From NCBI GenBank assembly GCA_023382385.1, contig JAHDVH010000003.1:248001-312000 (forward strand): a stretch of DNA of 64,000 nucleotides, read 5' to 3'. Within the stretch, counting starts at the first letter, position 1, and the number at the start of each line of letters is the position of its first letter. The notes beneath the pieces are model-generated. The model saw only the letters and a program-made list of their open reading frames with translations, had not been told where the DNA came from and did not search any database. The DNA is from a bacterium. GTDB taxonomy: Bacteria > Electryoneota > RPQS01. Positions 1 to 8,788 of this stretch are shown here, in pieces. The position numbers were made by a program, and so were the translations under genes.

Positions 1-474
1 GAATGCGATGTGTGCTGCCTCGGGGACTTCCACCTTAACGGGCCAATCCCCATCCACAGATACAGTGAAGATTTCACTGTTGTACTGGCCGTTCAAGAAT
101 GCGGTGCGATAAGCAACTTTGCCGTCCGGTGTCCACGCCGCAACCCATTCAGCACCGGGATGATAGGTGAGCCGACGTGGTTCACCGCCGTCAGGTGAGA
201 TGACGTAGACGTCGACGTTGCCATCATAGTTCGCGCTGAAGGCGATCCACTTGCCATCGGGTGAGAACATTGCGAAACGCTCTTCACCGCTGGCGGAAGT
301 CAAGCGGCGGGCAACTCCGCCCGAGAGCGGTGCAATCCAGAGATCATTGTCCGCCACGAAGGCGATCTGATTTCCGTACGTGGTTGGCCATCGGTAGTAA
401 CCGTCCCACGGCGCGGCGAGCACTGTAAGTGCGGTAACCCAGAGAAAGGCGAGAGAGGCGAGAAGTAACTTCAT
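1..474 (-). CDS. Secreted Tricorn-like beta-propeller protein, N-terminal part (cut by window edge)
   Basis: The first 158 codons of a minus-strand gene are visible; the rest lies beyond the left edge. The ATG at 474 opens a clear signal peptide (charged start, hydrophobic core, cleavage expected near VLA-AP at about residue 21). The remainder carries PD40/WD40-like propeller strands, including two SPDG motifs and RRLT blade ends, and the GNQIAFVADNDLWI and GGVARRLT segments resemble the first propeller of Tricorn-type S41 proteases. Whether the protease half is present cannot be seen. TolB-like or prolyl-oligopeptidase-type propeller proteins are the main alternatives. It probably acts in the periplasm or outside the cell. 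Confidence 0.7.
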   Translation of the reverse strand, partial: MKLLLASLAFLWVTALTVLAAPWDGYYRWPTTYGNQIAFVADNDLWIAPLSGGVARRLTSASGEERFAMFSPDGKWIAFSANYDGNVDVYVISPDGGEPRRLTYHPGAEWVAAWTPDGKVAYRTAFLNGQYNSEIFTVSVDGDWPVKVEVPEAAHIAF

Positions 475-540
475 GGAAATACCTTATTTGCAGGACAAGG
501 AGAAAGGACTATGGGAGCAATCTGTTTCGAGTGAATTGCT

Positions 541-581
541 TAAGACAAAATGGCCCCCGAAGTATAGGACTCCGGGGGCCA
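541..581 (-). terminator. Intrinsic terminator of the T9SS cargo gene
   Basis: On the minus strand a 9-bp perfect stem (TGGCCCCCG paired with CGGGGGCCA, arms at 573-581 and 551-559) is followed by TTTTGTCTTA. It begins 18 bases after the stop codon of the gene ending at 599. The plus strand has no U-run after the hairpin, so it should act only for minus-strand transcription. Confidence 0.85.
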
Positions 582-598
582 AATTAAGTTGCATCAAC

Positions 599-2674
599 CT
601 ACTTCAGCAACATCATCTTGCGGACGGTTGTGAAGTCACCGGCCTGCATGCTATAGAAGTAGATTCCTGACGGCAGATTGGCACCGTTAAACGAAGCGGT
701 GTATTCACCTGCAGACAATGGTTCATTTACGAGCACGGCCACTTCCTGACCGAGCATGTTGACCACCGTCAAACGAACATCAGCCTGCACCGGCAGCGAG
801 AAACGGATATCTGTCTGCGGGTTAAAAGGATTCGGATAGTTCTGCTTCAGCGAGAATTCATTCGGAATCGGCAAGTTAATGTCGCGAACAGCGGACGCTG
901 TGGTATCGCCACGACCACGCAGCAGGACCGGGAAGGCCGGGTTGTTTCCTGCATTGCTGTTGATGGTAATGATGCCGTTCCAAGTGCGATGAACCGGCGG
1001 GTCGAAAGTAATCGATACATCACGGCTTTGTCCGGCGGCAACTGTGAAACTCGTCGGCGATATTGAATATGCAGGCGCAGTTGAACCCGGGGTAATCGTG
1101 ATGCTCGTGACGTTAAGCGGATCAACGCCGCCGTTGTTGAAAACGGTCAGAGTCTGCGTCACAGCAGGAGCGGCAGGATGCACGTCACCGAAGTCGACCG
1201 TATCGCGATCGGTGTCAATCACGGGGAACGGCGGAACCGCGGAAGAGGTGTCAAAGTAAACCTGCATCAAGAGGTTGCCGCCATCGTCTTCGAAGAACTG
1301 TGCACCGTTATTCGAGACTTGGAAGGCAGTCACGCCCATCGCAACATTCTCCGCTGCGTTCGGCGGATCTTCGTCGTAGCCCATCGTGATACCAGTCTGG
1401 AACAGGTATGCTGCGGCAATCTTCTGTCCCGGGAACAGCGTGACGTTGGGAGTCACGTTAATGGTGTTCCAACCCTGCACGACAGCGGGAGTTGCGGTCC
1501 ACAACGGGTTGCCGGCGGGCAGACCGGTCGCGTTGTCGATCATGTAGAAGCGGAAGTCTCCGTTGCCCGGACCGCCAACATTGACACGGAATTGCGTGAT
1601 CTTCGCAGGATACTCAGCCGGAACGAACTTCAACGCCCAACCTGAGCCAGCGCCAAAGCCAATGTAGCTGTCCGCAGTCTCTTCATTGTCGTCGTAGCGG
1701 TACCAGCGGTGATTCCCGCCTACAAAGAAACGCAGCCAAGTCGTATCGTTCTCGGTATTGTTATCTTCACCCGTCAGGACGATAGAGCGGGCGATGTACT
1801 CGCCTTCCGCGGCCGGCGTAAAGACATTGCCGGTCGAGAGTGTCGTCGTAGCACCGACGGCGAGTGCGCCGCCGATCAAATCTTCAGAGAAGACTTCGCT
1901 GCCACCCGGTCCCGTCACGGAAAGTTCAACCACGTACGCCGTGACAGGCGACGTACCAACATTCGAGATCTCCTGATCAAACAAAACGTCTTCGCCAAGC
2001 AGGAAATCGAACGCCGTTTGATTGTTCACATCATTGGATAGGTCCCCTGCAGCCAAGTCCGTGAAGACACCGCCGGAGACGCCGCCGATGCGCAGCATCC
2101 AGTCGCCGAGCGTGTTGTTGTACGTTCCGAACTTGCCCTGAGTGGAAATCTGGCTGCGACCCGCCGTATTGGCATTGTCATAGACCGGATTCCAGTTCGT
2201 GTCAAACTGTGGACCGCCGGGAACGGGTCCGAACAAGACCCAGAAATCCGAACCGCCCGTTACGGTAACTGAATTATTGAAATTCACATCGATCCAGCCA
2301 AAGTTCGGCAGCGGAGCTGCACGAACGGCGACAGCTTGCTCACCACCTGGTGCAGGGGTCGCGGTATACACAATCAACGAGCACGGAGCAGGCGAGCTCG
2401 TTCCGTCAATTGCATACATGTATCCGCTCAGGATGGTAAAATCCACCGGTGCGGTGAATCGCACACGGCACCAGTAGTTCAAGGATGTGATGAGTCCGCT
2501 TGGCGAATTGTTGTCATAAAGCAACGTATCCGGCTGCGGGTCATCGAGGACTCCGGTGATTTCGATTGAGCGGTCGCCCTGTCCTTCAGGCCAAACGATA
2601 GCAGCGTTGTCCGAAGCCATGGCGGACAGCGCGGTAGTCAGGCAGAGGAGCAGGATCCATTGGGTCCAACGCAT
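599..2674 (-). CDS. Secreted multidomain protein with T9SS type A C-terminal sorting domain
   Basis: A 691-residue exported protein. I chose the ATG at 2674, not the in-frame ATG at 2705-2707: it has a GGAGG site 6 bases upstream and directly opens the signal peptide (WTQWILLLCLTTALSAMA). The middle holds a CARDB-like beta-sandwich (SNDVNNQTAFDF onward), then a jelly-roll-like stretch, then a choice-of-anchor-D/ASH-like domain (VDFGDVHPAAPAVTQTLTV onward). The last ~80 residues are a Por-secretion sorting domain with QNYPNPFNP, NMLGQEV and GIYFYSM motifs, so it should cross the outer membrane by the type IX system and be anchored or released at the surface. It forms its own transcription unit, closed by the hairpin at 541-581. 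No enzymatic signature was seen; an adhesive or structural role is inference. Confidence 0.85.
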   Translation of the reverse strand: MRWTQWILLLCLTTALSAMASDNAAIVWPEGQGDRSIEITGVLDDPQPDTLLYDNNSPSGLITSLNYWCRVRFTAPVDFTILSGYMYAIDGTSSPAPCSLIVYTATPAPGGEQAVAVRAAPLPNFGWIDVNFNNSVTVTGGSDFWVLFGPVPGGPQFDTNWNPVYDNANTAGRSQISTQGKFGTYNNTLGDWMLRIGGVSGGVFTDLAAGDLSNDVNNQTAFDFLLGEDVLFDQEISNVGTSPVTAYVVELSVTGPGGSEVFSEDLIGGALAVGATTTLSTGNVFTPAAEGEYIARSIVLTGEDNNTENDTTWLRFFVGGNHRWYRYDDNEETADSYIGFGAGSGWALKFVPAEYPAKITQFRVNVGGPGNGDFRFYMIDNATGLPAGNPLWTATPAVVQGWNTINVTPNVTLFPGQKIAAAYLFQTGITMGYDEDPPNAAENVAMGVTAFQVSNNGAQFFEDDGGNLLMQVYFDTSSAVPPFPVIDTDRDTVDFGDVHPAAPAVTQTLTVFNNGGVDPLNVTSITITPGSTAPAYSISPTSFTVAAGQSRDVSITFDPPVHRTWNGIITINSNAGNNPAFPVLLRGRGDTTASAVRDINLPIPNEFSLKQNYPNPFNPQTDIRFSLPVQADVRLTVVNMLGQEVAVLVNEPLSAGEYTASFNGANLPSGIYFYSMQAGDFTTVRKMMLLK

Positions 2675-2802
2675 GGGATGCCTCCAGTTCTTGGTATCTA
2701 CAAACATAACAACGATTTCCGGGATTAAACCACCTATTGATTGCAGGGAATCAAAATAACGGAATTCTTGAAGATAAGGAATTTGTCAGAAAAAGGGAAG
2801 CC

Positions 2803-3396
2803 CTAATCGTTCGAATAGAGTCTTTGTTCAGCAATATAGTTGCGGACTGCTGCAGGAAGCCATTCTGATGTGTCGCGGCCTGCTCTGATTGCTCGGCGAA
2901 TGTCTGTTGCTGAGACTGGAATTAGTGGTGTTTCCAGAAGTCTGACGCGGCTCAAATACTTGTTGGGGGCTTCATTTAAGTCAATCCCCGGGCGGCGCAA
3001 GACGGCAACTCTTGCATGCGAGAAGAGGTCTTCGGGGTTCTTCCAACGGGGTAGCTCAACCAGCGAATCCGCGCCCACGATTAGCCAAAGGTCGTGTTCG
3101 CCGGGAGGAAGGTCCGCTAAGACTCTCCGAATAGTTTCCGTCGTATATGCTGGGCCGCTGACCCGCTCTTCGGTATCAGACAGTTTAAGTGCGGGGAATT
3201 CCTGCAAGGCCAGTCGCAGCATTTCCTTGCGATGGCGGTATTCAGTCAGCGGTTTGTGCAACTTATGGGGGGGATGCGGATTGGGCAGCATCCACACTTC
3301 GGGCAGGCCAAGTTCGATTCGCGCGGCTTCGACTGTGCGCAGATGACCGTAGTGGACAGGATCAAAGGTGCCGCCGAAAAGTCCGAGGTGAATCAT
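2803..3396 (-). CDS. nadD: Nicotinate-nucleotide adenylyltransferase NadD
   Basis: Transfers AMP from ATP to nicotinate mononucleotide, giving deamido-NAD in NAD biosynthesis. The 197-residue length fits the family. The nucleotidyltransferase signature GGTFDPVHYGHL lies at residues 8-19, PNPHPPHK near 38-45 contributes to nucleotide binding, and the C-terminal SATDIRRAIRAG is the family's ISSTxIR motif. The start ATG overlaps the stop of the upstream BamD-like gene as ATGA (3393-3396), which indicates translational coupling. In many bacteria nadD sits with proA, rsfS or envelope genes; here it ends an envelope operon beginning with lnt. Confidence 0.95.
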   Translation of the reverse strand: MIHLGLFGGTFDPVHYGHLRTVEAARIELGLPEVWMLPNPHPPHKLHKPLTEYRHRKEMLRLALQEFPALKLSDTEERVSGPAYTTETIRRVLADLPPGEHDLWLIVGADSLVELPRWKNPEDLFSHARVAVLRRPGIDLNEAPNKYLSRVRLLETPLIPVSATDIRRAIRAGRDTSEWLPAAVRNYIAEQRLYSND

Positions 3397-4169
3397 GGAG
3401 CTTTTGCTTGCCCGGCATCCGATTCGAGTTGGCGGCCAAGATTACCGACTGCCTGTCGAAACCTTCCCTGCGGAAAGCGGCGATTGTAGTCAGCAACGGC
3501 CGCTTGCGCACGCACATTTTCCTTTAGTTTCATCAATGCACGAATCTTATCGTAAGCTGCTTCGTCCGCAAACGACGTATCATAGTAGTCGGCCAGTATA
3601 GCATCTGAGTAAATCACCACAGAGGCATACTCTTGCAGCTTCAAGTACAGCTTCAGCCCCGCAAACTGCTTACGGGCAAGTTTCTCACGGCATTTTGAAA
3701 GGTAAACATAGGCACTGTCTGTATACTCGTTCTGCGAATACTCCTCAAGAAACCGCTGGAAGCCGCTGAGTGCCTGTTCCGTATAGGTTTGGTCCAGCCT
3801 ATAATCAGGGGTCAACTCGAACTGGCAGCGCGACTCGTAATAGGCCGCGCCAGCCGCCAGTGGGCTGGAGGGAAACTGTTGCGCGAGTCTGCGAAAGTCG
3901 TCCGCAGCGACAATGTAGTCGGCCTGCTCGAAACCGGCAAGCCCGAGATAGAAATACGCCGAGTCGATGATCGACGAACCCGAATAGTTCAGGGTAATGT
4001 CCCGGAGCAACTGCTGAGCACGATAGTAACGTTCCCGCGCGAACAGGTCTTTTGCGCGCTCCCAATCCGCATCCACCCCTTTATCGGAGATGAAGCGTGT
4101 TTGTTGCGCGCAGCCAAAGACAAGTAAGGTGAGAAGCGTAACGAAGAAGCTGCGACTGGATATGGTCAT
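3393..4169 (-). CDS. BamD-like TPR lipoprotein (outer-membrane assembly component)
   Basis: A 258-residue lipoprotein. The open frame runs upstream to 4280, but only the ATG at 4169 gives a normal lipoprotein signal (LLTLLVFGC, lipidated Cys at residue 20). The mature part is helical TPR/Sel-like, with the BamD-type layout: RAKDLFARERYYRAQQLLRDI, then DSAYFYLGLAGFEQADYIVAADDFRRL and a repeat with YVYLSKCREKLARKQF. BamD helps BamA fold outer-membrane barrels; a general YfiO/CpoB-type TPR protein is the alternative. No Shine-Dalgarno site precedes this start. It follows the small membrane-protein gene by 35 bases and overlaps nadD by 4. Confidence 0.75.
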   Translation of the reverse strand: MTISSRSFFVTLLTLLVFGCAQQTRFISDKGVDADWERAKDLFARERYYRAQQLLRDITLNYSGSSIIDSAYFYLGLAGFEQADYIVAADDFRRLAQQFPSSPLAAGAAYYESRCQFELTPDYRLDQTYTEQALSGFQRFLEEYSQNEYTDSAYVYLSKCREKLARKQFAGLKLYLKLQEYASVVIYSDAILADYYDTSFADEAAYDKIRALMKLKENVRAQAAVADYNRRFPQGRFRQAVGNLGRQLESDAGQAKAP

Positions 4170-4204
4170 TGAGGAGGTATGAACGGAATTCTGGAGCGCA
4201 ACTT

Positions 4205-4441
4205 CTACCTGCTGCGCGTTGTAAAAAGAAGTATAAACAGTCCGGCGGTGGCCCCGACGATTGCCACCGGCAATATCCAAGTCGTCAGAGCATTCTGCGA
4301 AGACAGCCCAATGGTGTCGGCACTCTGAACCACTGAAACTGTATCGCTAACCAAAGAGTCAGGCGCGGTCTGTTCCAATGCCTGAGCAAAAAGCATCTCC
4401 GACAGAACGAGGAAGAACGCTGACCGGATTAAAGTCGCCAT
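4205..4441 (-). CDS. Small membrane protein, 78 aa, with signal sequence and C-terminal TM helix
   Basis: Not recognised. The ATG at 4441 overlaps the end of the upstream barrel gene by 13 bases; an upstream in-frame ATG at 4558 would give an arginine-rich, unlikely N-terminus. The peptide has an N-terminal hydrophobic segment (IRSAFFLVLSEMLFAQA), a short polar middle rich in Ser, Asp and Val, then a strong membrane helix (TWILPVAIVGATAGLFILLF) and ends with TTRSR. Topology would be a signal peptide or anchor, ~30 periplasmic residues and a C-terminal anchor with a cytoplasmic basic tail. Its place between a barrel protein and a BamD-like lipoprotein suggests an envelope role, by inference only. 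Confidence 0.6.
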   Translation of the reverse strand: MATLIRSAFFLVLSEMLFAQALEQTAPDSLVSDTVSVVQSADTIGLSSQNALTTWILPVAIVGATAGLFILLFTTRSR

Positions 4442-5418
4442 GCGAGGGTAAACGCAGTATAGCCTTCTACCGGTCTTCCGCTTTCGTAGATTAGAGCTGC
4501 GGCAACCGATACGACGTCTTCCGGCATCCGTAAGCGATCCTCTTTGCTTCGAAACCAATTCGCGTCAAGCAGCCCCACTCCTCCGGTTAACGCAGCCCTG
4601 CGGCTTCGTGGAAACAGAATTCCGCCCGTACGTAATGCGACGGCCCGCACGGGGCGCCACTCGGCACCAACTCGCGGCTCGAGGAAGCCCAAATCATCCG
4701 ATTGAGACAGATTCATCAGCTGAAAAGCGATCGAGTATTCCTGCTGCTGGAGTGCGACGGATGCAGTAGTGCCTTGATCAACTCTGCGGTCTAACGGATG
4801 GAGCCAGCGCTCACCAGTCGCGGGGTACCGCTGATAGTGTAAACCCACTTGTACCCCCCGAGGTTTCAGGATGATTCCGTAACTGAAACCCTCGCCGTCA
4901 CCCTTTTGGTCCCGTGAATAGAAGTCGACCCTTCCTCCTACCTGCACACGTTGATGCAACAAAAGCGTGGCCAACAAACTTGTCTGATACTCCGTCAGTG
5001 CATATTTGTCGGGCGGTTCGCGGAAACGAGTATGGTCTGATCGTCGCATCACCGGCTCTCCGAGGATGGCCGTAGCGCCGGCCCAGCGAAAGCGAGCCGA
5101 AACTGATCGCACAAGCAGGCTCGAAATGTCCCCGATCTGCTGCAGAGAAGAACGTGTGTCGGCTGTTTGGTCGAAGTAATCCTGAAGCTGGAAACATCCG
5201 TTTCCATTCAAGACCCCCGCCGCACTGATACGGCGCTTCTGCGGGAAGGCTACAAATCCGGCGGGATTTTGCGAACCAGCGGAGGTTGAGCCATACATCG
5301 CTCCGGTGGCTGCGCCCATAGCCAGATCTCGTGACACACCGGGCTGTGGAAGAAGTGCAATCCATTCCACCGCTATCGCTTGAAGAGTGCATAGAAGAAC
5401 GGCGATGATCAGTCTCAT
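4429..5418 (-). CDS. Outer-membrane barrel-like protein, PorV/UPF0164-like
   Basis: A 329-residue exported protein. The ATG at 5418 forms an ATGA overlap with the stop of lnt and opens a signal peptide (RLIIAVLLCTLQAIA), so the upstream in-frame ATG at 5505 is unlikely. The start of the mature protein (SRDLAMGAATGAMYGSTSAGSQNPAGFV) has the feature of PorV/PorQ/UPF0164 proteins: a Gly/Ala-rich stretch followed by an N-P-A motif. Alternating beta-strand patterns follow to a hydrophobic C-terminal strand (GYTAFTLAWRL). PorV-type proteins shuttle T9SS cargo, but this family also contains uncharacterised porin-like barrels, so a T9SS role is inference. Located in the lnt-to-nadD operon. Confidence 0.65.
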   Translation of the reverse strand: MRLIIAVLLCTLQAIAVEWIALLPQPGVSRDLAMGAATGAMYGSTSAGSQNPAGFVAFPQKRRISAAGVLNGNGCFQLQDYFDQTADTRSSLQQIGDISSLLVRSVSARFRWAGATAILGEPVMRRSDHTRFREPPDKYALTEYQTSLLATLLLHQRVQVGGRVDFYSRDQKGDGEGFSYGIILKPRGVQVGLHYQRYPATGERWLHPLDRRVDQGTTASVALQQQEYSIAFQLMNLSQSDDLGFLEPRVGAEWRPVRAVALRTGGILFPRSRRAALTGGVGLLDANWFRSKEDRLRMPEDVVSVAAALIYESGRPVEGYTAFTLAWRL

Positions 5419-6920
5419 GTCTGATCCGACGCTCCGTACCTGCGAGAGCGCATCCAGAGTGCTGCTACAACTATTGACAGCAAGCCGTAATAGATAACAG
5501 GCCACGTTCGAGCCAGACGAACGGCGAGCGTTATGTCATTGCGTGCAGGGAGTTCACCGAGGATGTAACCCGCCTGGTCATATCCAACAGTCGCAAGGTA
5601 GCGGCCACTTGGCAGAACAAGTGCGCTTATTCCCGTATTCGCAGCACGGACAATCGCCCGACGAGTTGCCACGGCTCTAAGTCTGGTCAGCGCAAGATGC
5701 TGATACGGACCGCTGCTGTGACCATACCACCCGTCGTTGGTGATATGTCCAAAGAACGTTGCTCCTTTCATCACGGCATCCGCCGCAACTTCAGGGAACA
5801 CGACTTCAAAGCAAATCAGGCACGCGAACGCTGGAAGATCTTTTGCAGGAAAGACAACAACCGAATCCGCAGGTCGAAACTCCGCTTGTCCAAGATGCAG
5901 ACTTCCCAAAAACGGAAACAGCTTCTGACCGGGAATTCGTTCACCAAATGGAACAAGATGAACTTTCGCAGAACTCTCGAGCTGTAGTGAGTTGGGCCGA
6001 ATGACAAACGCGGCATTCAGTGGAACCTGTTCGCCGTCGGCATCAATAGTGTAGTCGGTAGCCCCTGTCAAGATCACGGATCCAATTCTCTCTGCGAGGG
6101 CGAGAATCGAATCAGCCGCCCAGCCGCGATACCGTAATGGCATCGGTACGGCAGTTTCGGGCCAACTCACGAAATCGACATCCTGGCCCTCTAACTGGCG
6201 GGTCAGATCAAGATGATCGTGAAGGATATCCGCGCCGCTCATCTGCCACTTAATTTCGGCTGGAGTATTGGCTTGAACAGCGGCCGCGCGAAAAGTCGAT
6301 GGCGACCAGTCAGTTTGAGTTGAACGCCATGTCCCAAAAATCACCGGAACAACGATCAGGCATATTGCGATATAGGCAAGATCCCTACGGCGGGCGCTCC
6401 AAGAGACAAAGAACAATGCATTGGACGACAGAACCCAAAACGAAAGACCGGGCACGTCGATCCATTCCGCAATCTGAATGGCCGATATCGATGCGGAAAG
6501 AGTCAGTCCCCACACCGCCCAAGGGAAACCCATCTCGCCGGTTCCCCAGAAGATCTCCAAAGCAATATAGAGCACGACAAAAAGCGTCGCCGCTTCCACG
6601 ACGGAAAGTGCCTTGGCAGTTCGATGCACCGCCCAAGCGACCACGCCCCAAATGGTTGCCAGGATGGCCACCATTAACGCGGCAGCGACGGCGGACATAA
6701 GCCACGGTGCTCCGGAGTTCAGGCCTACCCAATAGAGGATCCCTGCAAAGAACAGATAGCCTGCTCGCCAAGCGCGGCCAAAGACTTTTGCTTCCGAAGT
6801 GTCAGTCGCAGACCACAGGAAGGGAATCAGTGCGACGAACGCCAACGGCCAGAGCGAAACAGGGGGAAAGGCCAGGGCTCCCAGGACGGCCGACAGCCAA
6901 AACCCCCACCTGCGATTCAT
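5415..6920 (-). CDS. lnt: Apolipoprotein N-acyltransferase Lnt
   Basis: Adds the third acyl chain to the N-terminal cysteine of lipoproteins in the inner membrane. The 501-residue length is normal. About six N-terminal membrane helices precede a periplasmic nitrilase-type domain. The catalytic triad is visible: Glu255 in SWPETAVP, Lys319 in SAKVHLVPFGERIP and Cys370 in CLICFEVVFPEV. A C-terminal membrane helix (WPVIYYGLLSIVVAALWM) closes the protein. It lies 2 bases downstream of an oxidoreductase gene and overlaps the barrel gene by ATGA. Its presence supports a diderm that triacylates lipoproteins and routes them to the outer membrane, consistent with the BamD-like lipoprotein in the same operon. 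Confidence 0.95.
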   Translation of the reverse strand: MNRRWGFWLSAVLGALAFPPVSLWPLAFVALIPFLWSATDTSEAKVFGRAWRAGYLFFAGILYWVGLNSGAPWLMSAVAAALMVAILATIWGVVAWAVHRTAKALSVVEAATLFVVLYIALEIFWGTGEMGFPWAVWGLTLSASISAIQIAEWIDVPGLSFWVLSSNALFFVSWSARRRDLAYIAICLIVVPVIFGTWRSTQTDWSPSTFRAAAVQANTPAEIKWQMSGADILHDHLDLTRQLEGQDVDFVSWPETAVPMPLRYRGWAADSILALAERIGSVILTGATDYTIDADGEQVPLNAAFVIRPNSLQLESSAKVHLVPFGERIPGQKLFPFLGSLHLGQAEFRPADSVVVFPAKDLPAFACLICFEVVFPEVAADAVMKGATFFGHITNDGWYGHSSGPYQHLALTRLRAVATRRAIVRAANTGISALVLPSGRYLATVGYDQAGYILGELPARNDITLAVRLARTWPVIYYGLLSIVVAALWMRSRRYGASDQT

Positions 6921-6922
6921 CG

Positions 6923-7951
6923 CTAACTTTCCGCGCCGATCAGCACTTCGCGGTTTTCGGAGGCGGAACGATACGTTGCCTCAATCACTTCGAGAATATG
7001 GGCGGCATCATCCGCTGGTGAGACGAGCTTCGCTTTGCCGTTGATGACATTGTAGAAGTGCTCAAACTCATACTCGAAAGACTTGTTGTACAAAGTTTGC
7101 GGCCGAAGCTGCGGGCCTGCTGGCGTTACATTGACCAAGCTGCCGTGAATCTCTTTTGTAATTTTCAAAGGATTCAGCTCTGCGAGTCCTTTGTTTCCGC
7201 TAAACACCGTCATTGCCGCAGACTCGTCCGACAAGTAGGCCCACGTCGCGTTAAGTTGCAGTGCCGCGCCATGCTGGAAACAGTAGTAGGCCGAAAACGT
7301 GTCTTCAACTCGAAGACTTAGACGATCCTTGGATGTCGTCGCCGTAACACGCTTGATCTTCGGCTTTCCCAACACCCACCAGCACATGTCCAGCAGCTGG
7401 AGTCCGAGGTCCATCAGGACTCCGCCGCCCGAGATTCGAGATTCATGCAGCCATGGACTTCGTGACCAAGTTTCTTTGCGCTTCAACCAATTCGCACGCA
7501 CCACCCGGACGGTTCCCAATTCTCCCCCCTGAACGAACTCGTGGAGCACCATGACGTCAGGACGAAAGCGAAGATTCATTCCGACCATGAGTACACGTCC
7601 GGAGTCCTTGGCAGCCTCTGCCATCCGCCTTGCTTCTTCCGACTTACGGGCCATCGGCTTTTCAACCAGCACATGCTTGCCAGCGTAAAGCGCACCGAGG
7701 GTCAGGGCGAGGTGGGAATTCGTCGGTGTATTAATATGCACGGCATCAATTTCCGGATCGGCAAACAGCCTCTCTGCGTCACCATAAAACTTGGGAATGC
7801 GTTCCCTTTCCGCAATGGCCGCAGCTTTGGCGTAATCGTTATCAGCAATCGCCACGAGGTCAGCGAGACCACTCTTCTTAATAAGTGGAATGTGAAAGAG
7901 CTGGCTGACGCCGCCTGCCCCAACGAGTCCGACTCTGAGTTTTTCGGGCAT
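6923..7951 (-). CDS. Gfo/Idh/MocA family NAD(P)-dependent oxidoreductase
   Basis: A 342-residue dehydrogenase of the glucose-fructose oxidoreductase/inositol dehydrogenase family. The dinucleotide-binding GLVGAGGVSQ motif is at residues 8-17, and the VLVEKPMA motif (E-K-P, the lysine taking part in catalysis and cofactor binding) is near 95-102, followed by GMNLRFRPD and a C-terminal substrate domain (GGGVLMDLGLQLLDMCWW). The substrate cannot be read from sequence; such proteins oxidise sugars, cyclitols or UDP-sugars. It lies 14 bases after ruvX and 2 bases before lnt, so it is probably cotranscribed; a role in envelope sugar metabolism is only suggested by that context. Confidence 0.85.
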   Translation of the reverse strand: MPEKLRVGLVGAGGVSQLFHIPLIKKSGLADLVAIADNDYAKAAAIAERERIPKFYGDAERLFADPEIDAVHINTPTNSHLALTLGALYAGKHVLVEKPMARKSEEARRMAEAAKDSGRVLMVGMNLRFRPDVMVLHEFVQGGELGTVRVVRANWLKRKETWSRSPWLHESRISGGGVLMDLGLQLLDMCWWVLGKPKIKRVTATTSKDRLSLRVEDTFSAYYCFQHGAALQLNATWAYLSDESAAMTVFSGNKGLAELNPLKITKEIHGSLVNVTPAGPQLRPQTLYNKSFEYEFEHFYNVINGKAKLVSPADDAAHILEVIEATYRSASENREVLIGAES

Positions 7952-7965
7952 TCTTGGTCTCTGAG

Positions 7966-8382
7966 TTACTGAGGACTTTCCTCTTCATCCAAAAACGACT
8001 GCAGCAGCAATATCGCTGCCGCCATGTCGAGTTTACCGCGTTGTTTGCGCTGCGAAATTCCAATACTGGAGAGCGATGCACTTGCCGAATGCGAAGTGAA
8101 GCGTTCGTCATGAAGTTTCACGGGAATGCCCAGCTTTGCAACACTGTCGGCAAATCGGCGAGCCGCCAATGCGGAAGCCCCCTCACTGCCCTTCAGTGAA
8201 ACGGGCAAACCCACGATGATGAGGTCGATATCTTCCTCACGAATCGTCTTGGCAAGCAATGGATAAAAAGCAGACTCTTCGGCAGGCCAGACTGCAAGTC
8301 CAACCGCCAGTCGCCGTGCTTCATCCGAAATCGCAACTCCAATGCGGCGCGTTCCCCAGTCCAATCCGAGAACGCGCGGCAT
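7966..8382 (-). CDS. ruvX: Pre-16S rRNA nuclease / Holliday-junction resolvase-like RuvX (YqgF)
   Basis: A 138-residue RNase H-fold protein of the YqgF family, which matures the 5' end of 16S rRNA and was earlier proposed as a Holliday-junction resolvase. The first catalytic Asp is in VLGLDWGTRRIGVAISD (residue 7), the second acidic position follows HDERFTSH, and the third is in GKLDMAAAILLLQSFLDE. Length is normal. It starts 2 bases after the HU-like gene's stop, so the two probably share a transcript. Confidence 0.93.
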   Translation of the reverse strand: MPRVLGLDWGTRRIGVAISDEARRLAVGLAVWPAEESAFYPLLAKTIREEDIDLIIVGLPVSLKGSEGASALAARRFADSVAKLGIPVKLHDERFTSHSASASLSSIGISQRKQRGKLDMAAAILLLQSFLDEEESPQ

Positions 8383-8384
8383 TG

Positions 8385-8711
8385 CTACAGTTCGCCAGCC
8401 GGAATCTGGTCCAGAGGAGTTTTCAGAGACTCCTTGAGCAGCTTGCCCGGTTTGAAATGCGTTTTGCGGCGCGCCGCGACGTAGATGATTTCATTTGTCT
8501 TGGGGTTGCGCGCCTTTGGCTTGGGTTTGGTCTTCTTTACCTCGAAGACCCCGAAATCACGGATTTCAATCCGCAATTCCGGCTCGTCTCCCGCCATAAT
8601 TTCGCGCAGCACGGTAAACGTATCGTTTACCACCTTGGCAACCGTGTCGGGCCGCTCATTGCTCCGCAGGGCTACACGCTCTACCACATCTTTCTTGATG
8701 TAAGTTCGCAT
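8385..8711 (-). CDS. HU/IHF family DNA-binding protein
   Basis: A 108-residue nucleoid protein of the HU/IHF fold. It has the N-terminal helical pair (VVERVALRSNERPDTVAKVVNDTF), the strand region IEIRDFGVFEVKKTKPKPKARNP with the proline-tipped DNA-binding arm at R-N-P, and TNEIIYVAARRKTHFKPGKLL, which matches the conserved end of HU. The tail (KESLKTPLDQIPAGEL) is about 15 residues longer than E. coli HU. A strong GGAGGAGG site sits 4 bases before the ATG. HU versus IHF subunit cannot be decided. The gene follows rel after 77 bases. Confidence 0.9.
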   Translation of the reverse strand: MRTYIKKDVVERVALRSNERPDTVAKVVNDTFTVLREIMAGDEPELRIEIRDFGVFEVKKTKPKPKARNPKTNEIIYVAARRKTHFKPGKLLKESLKTPLDQIPAGEL

Positions 8712-8788
8712 TCAGCCTCCTCCGCTGATCCTCTGAGAGTTTCTATCTGTTCTCTTGCGCAATATTCAATAAACCTTGCTTACTCGGA

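Noticed and set aside
2790-2804. Terminator after nadD
   Set aside because: AGGG/CCCT with a 3-base loop next to five U's is only a 4-bp stem and overlaps the nadD stop codon; too weak to call.
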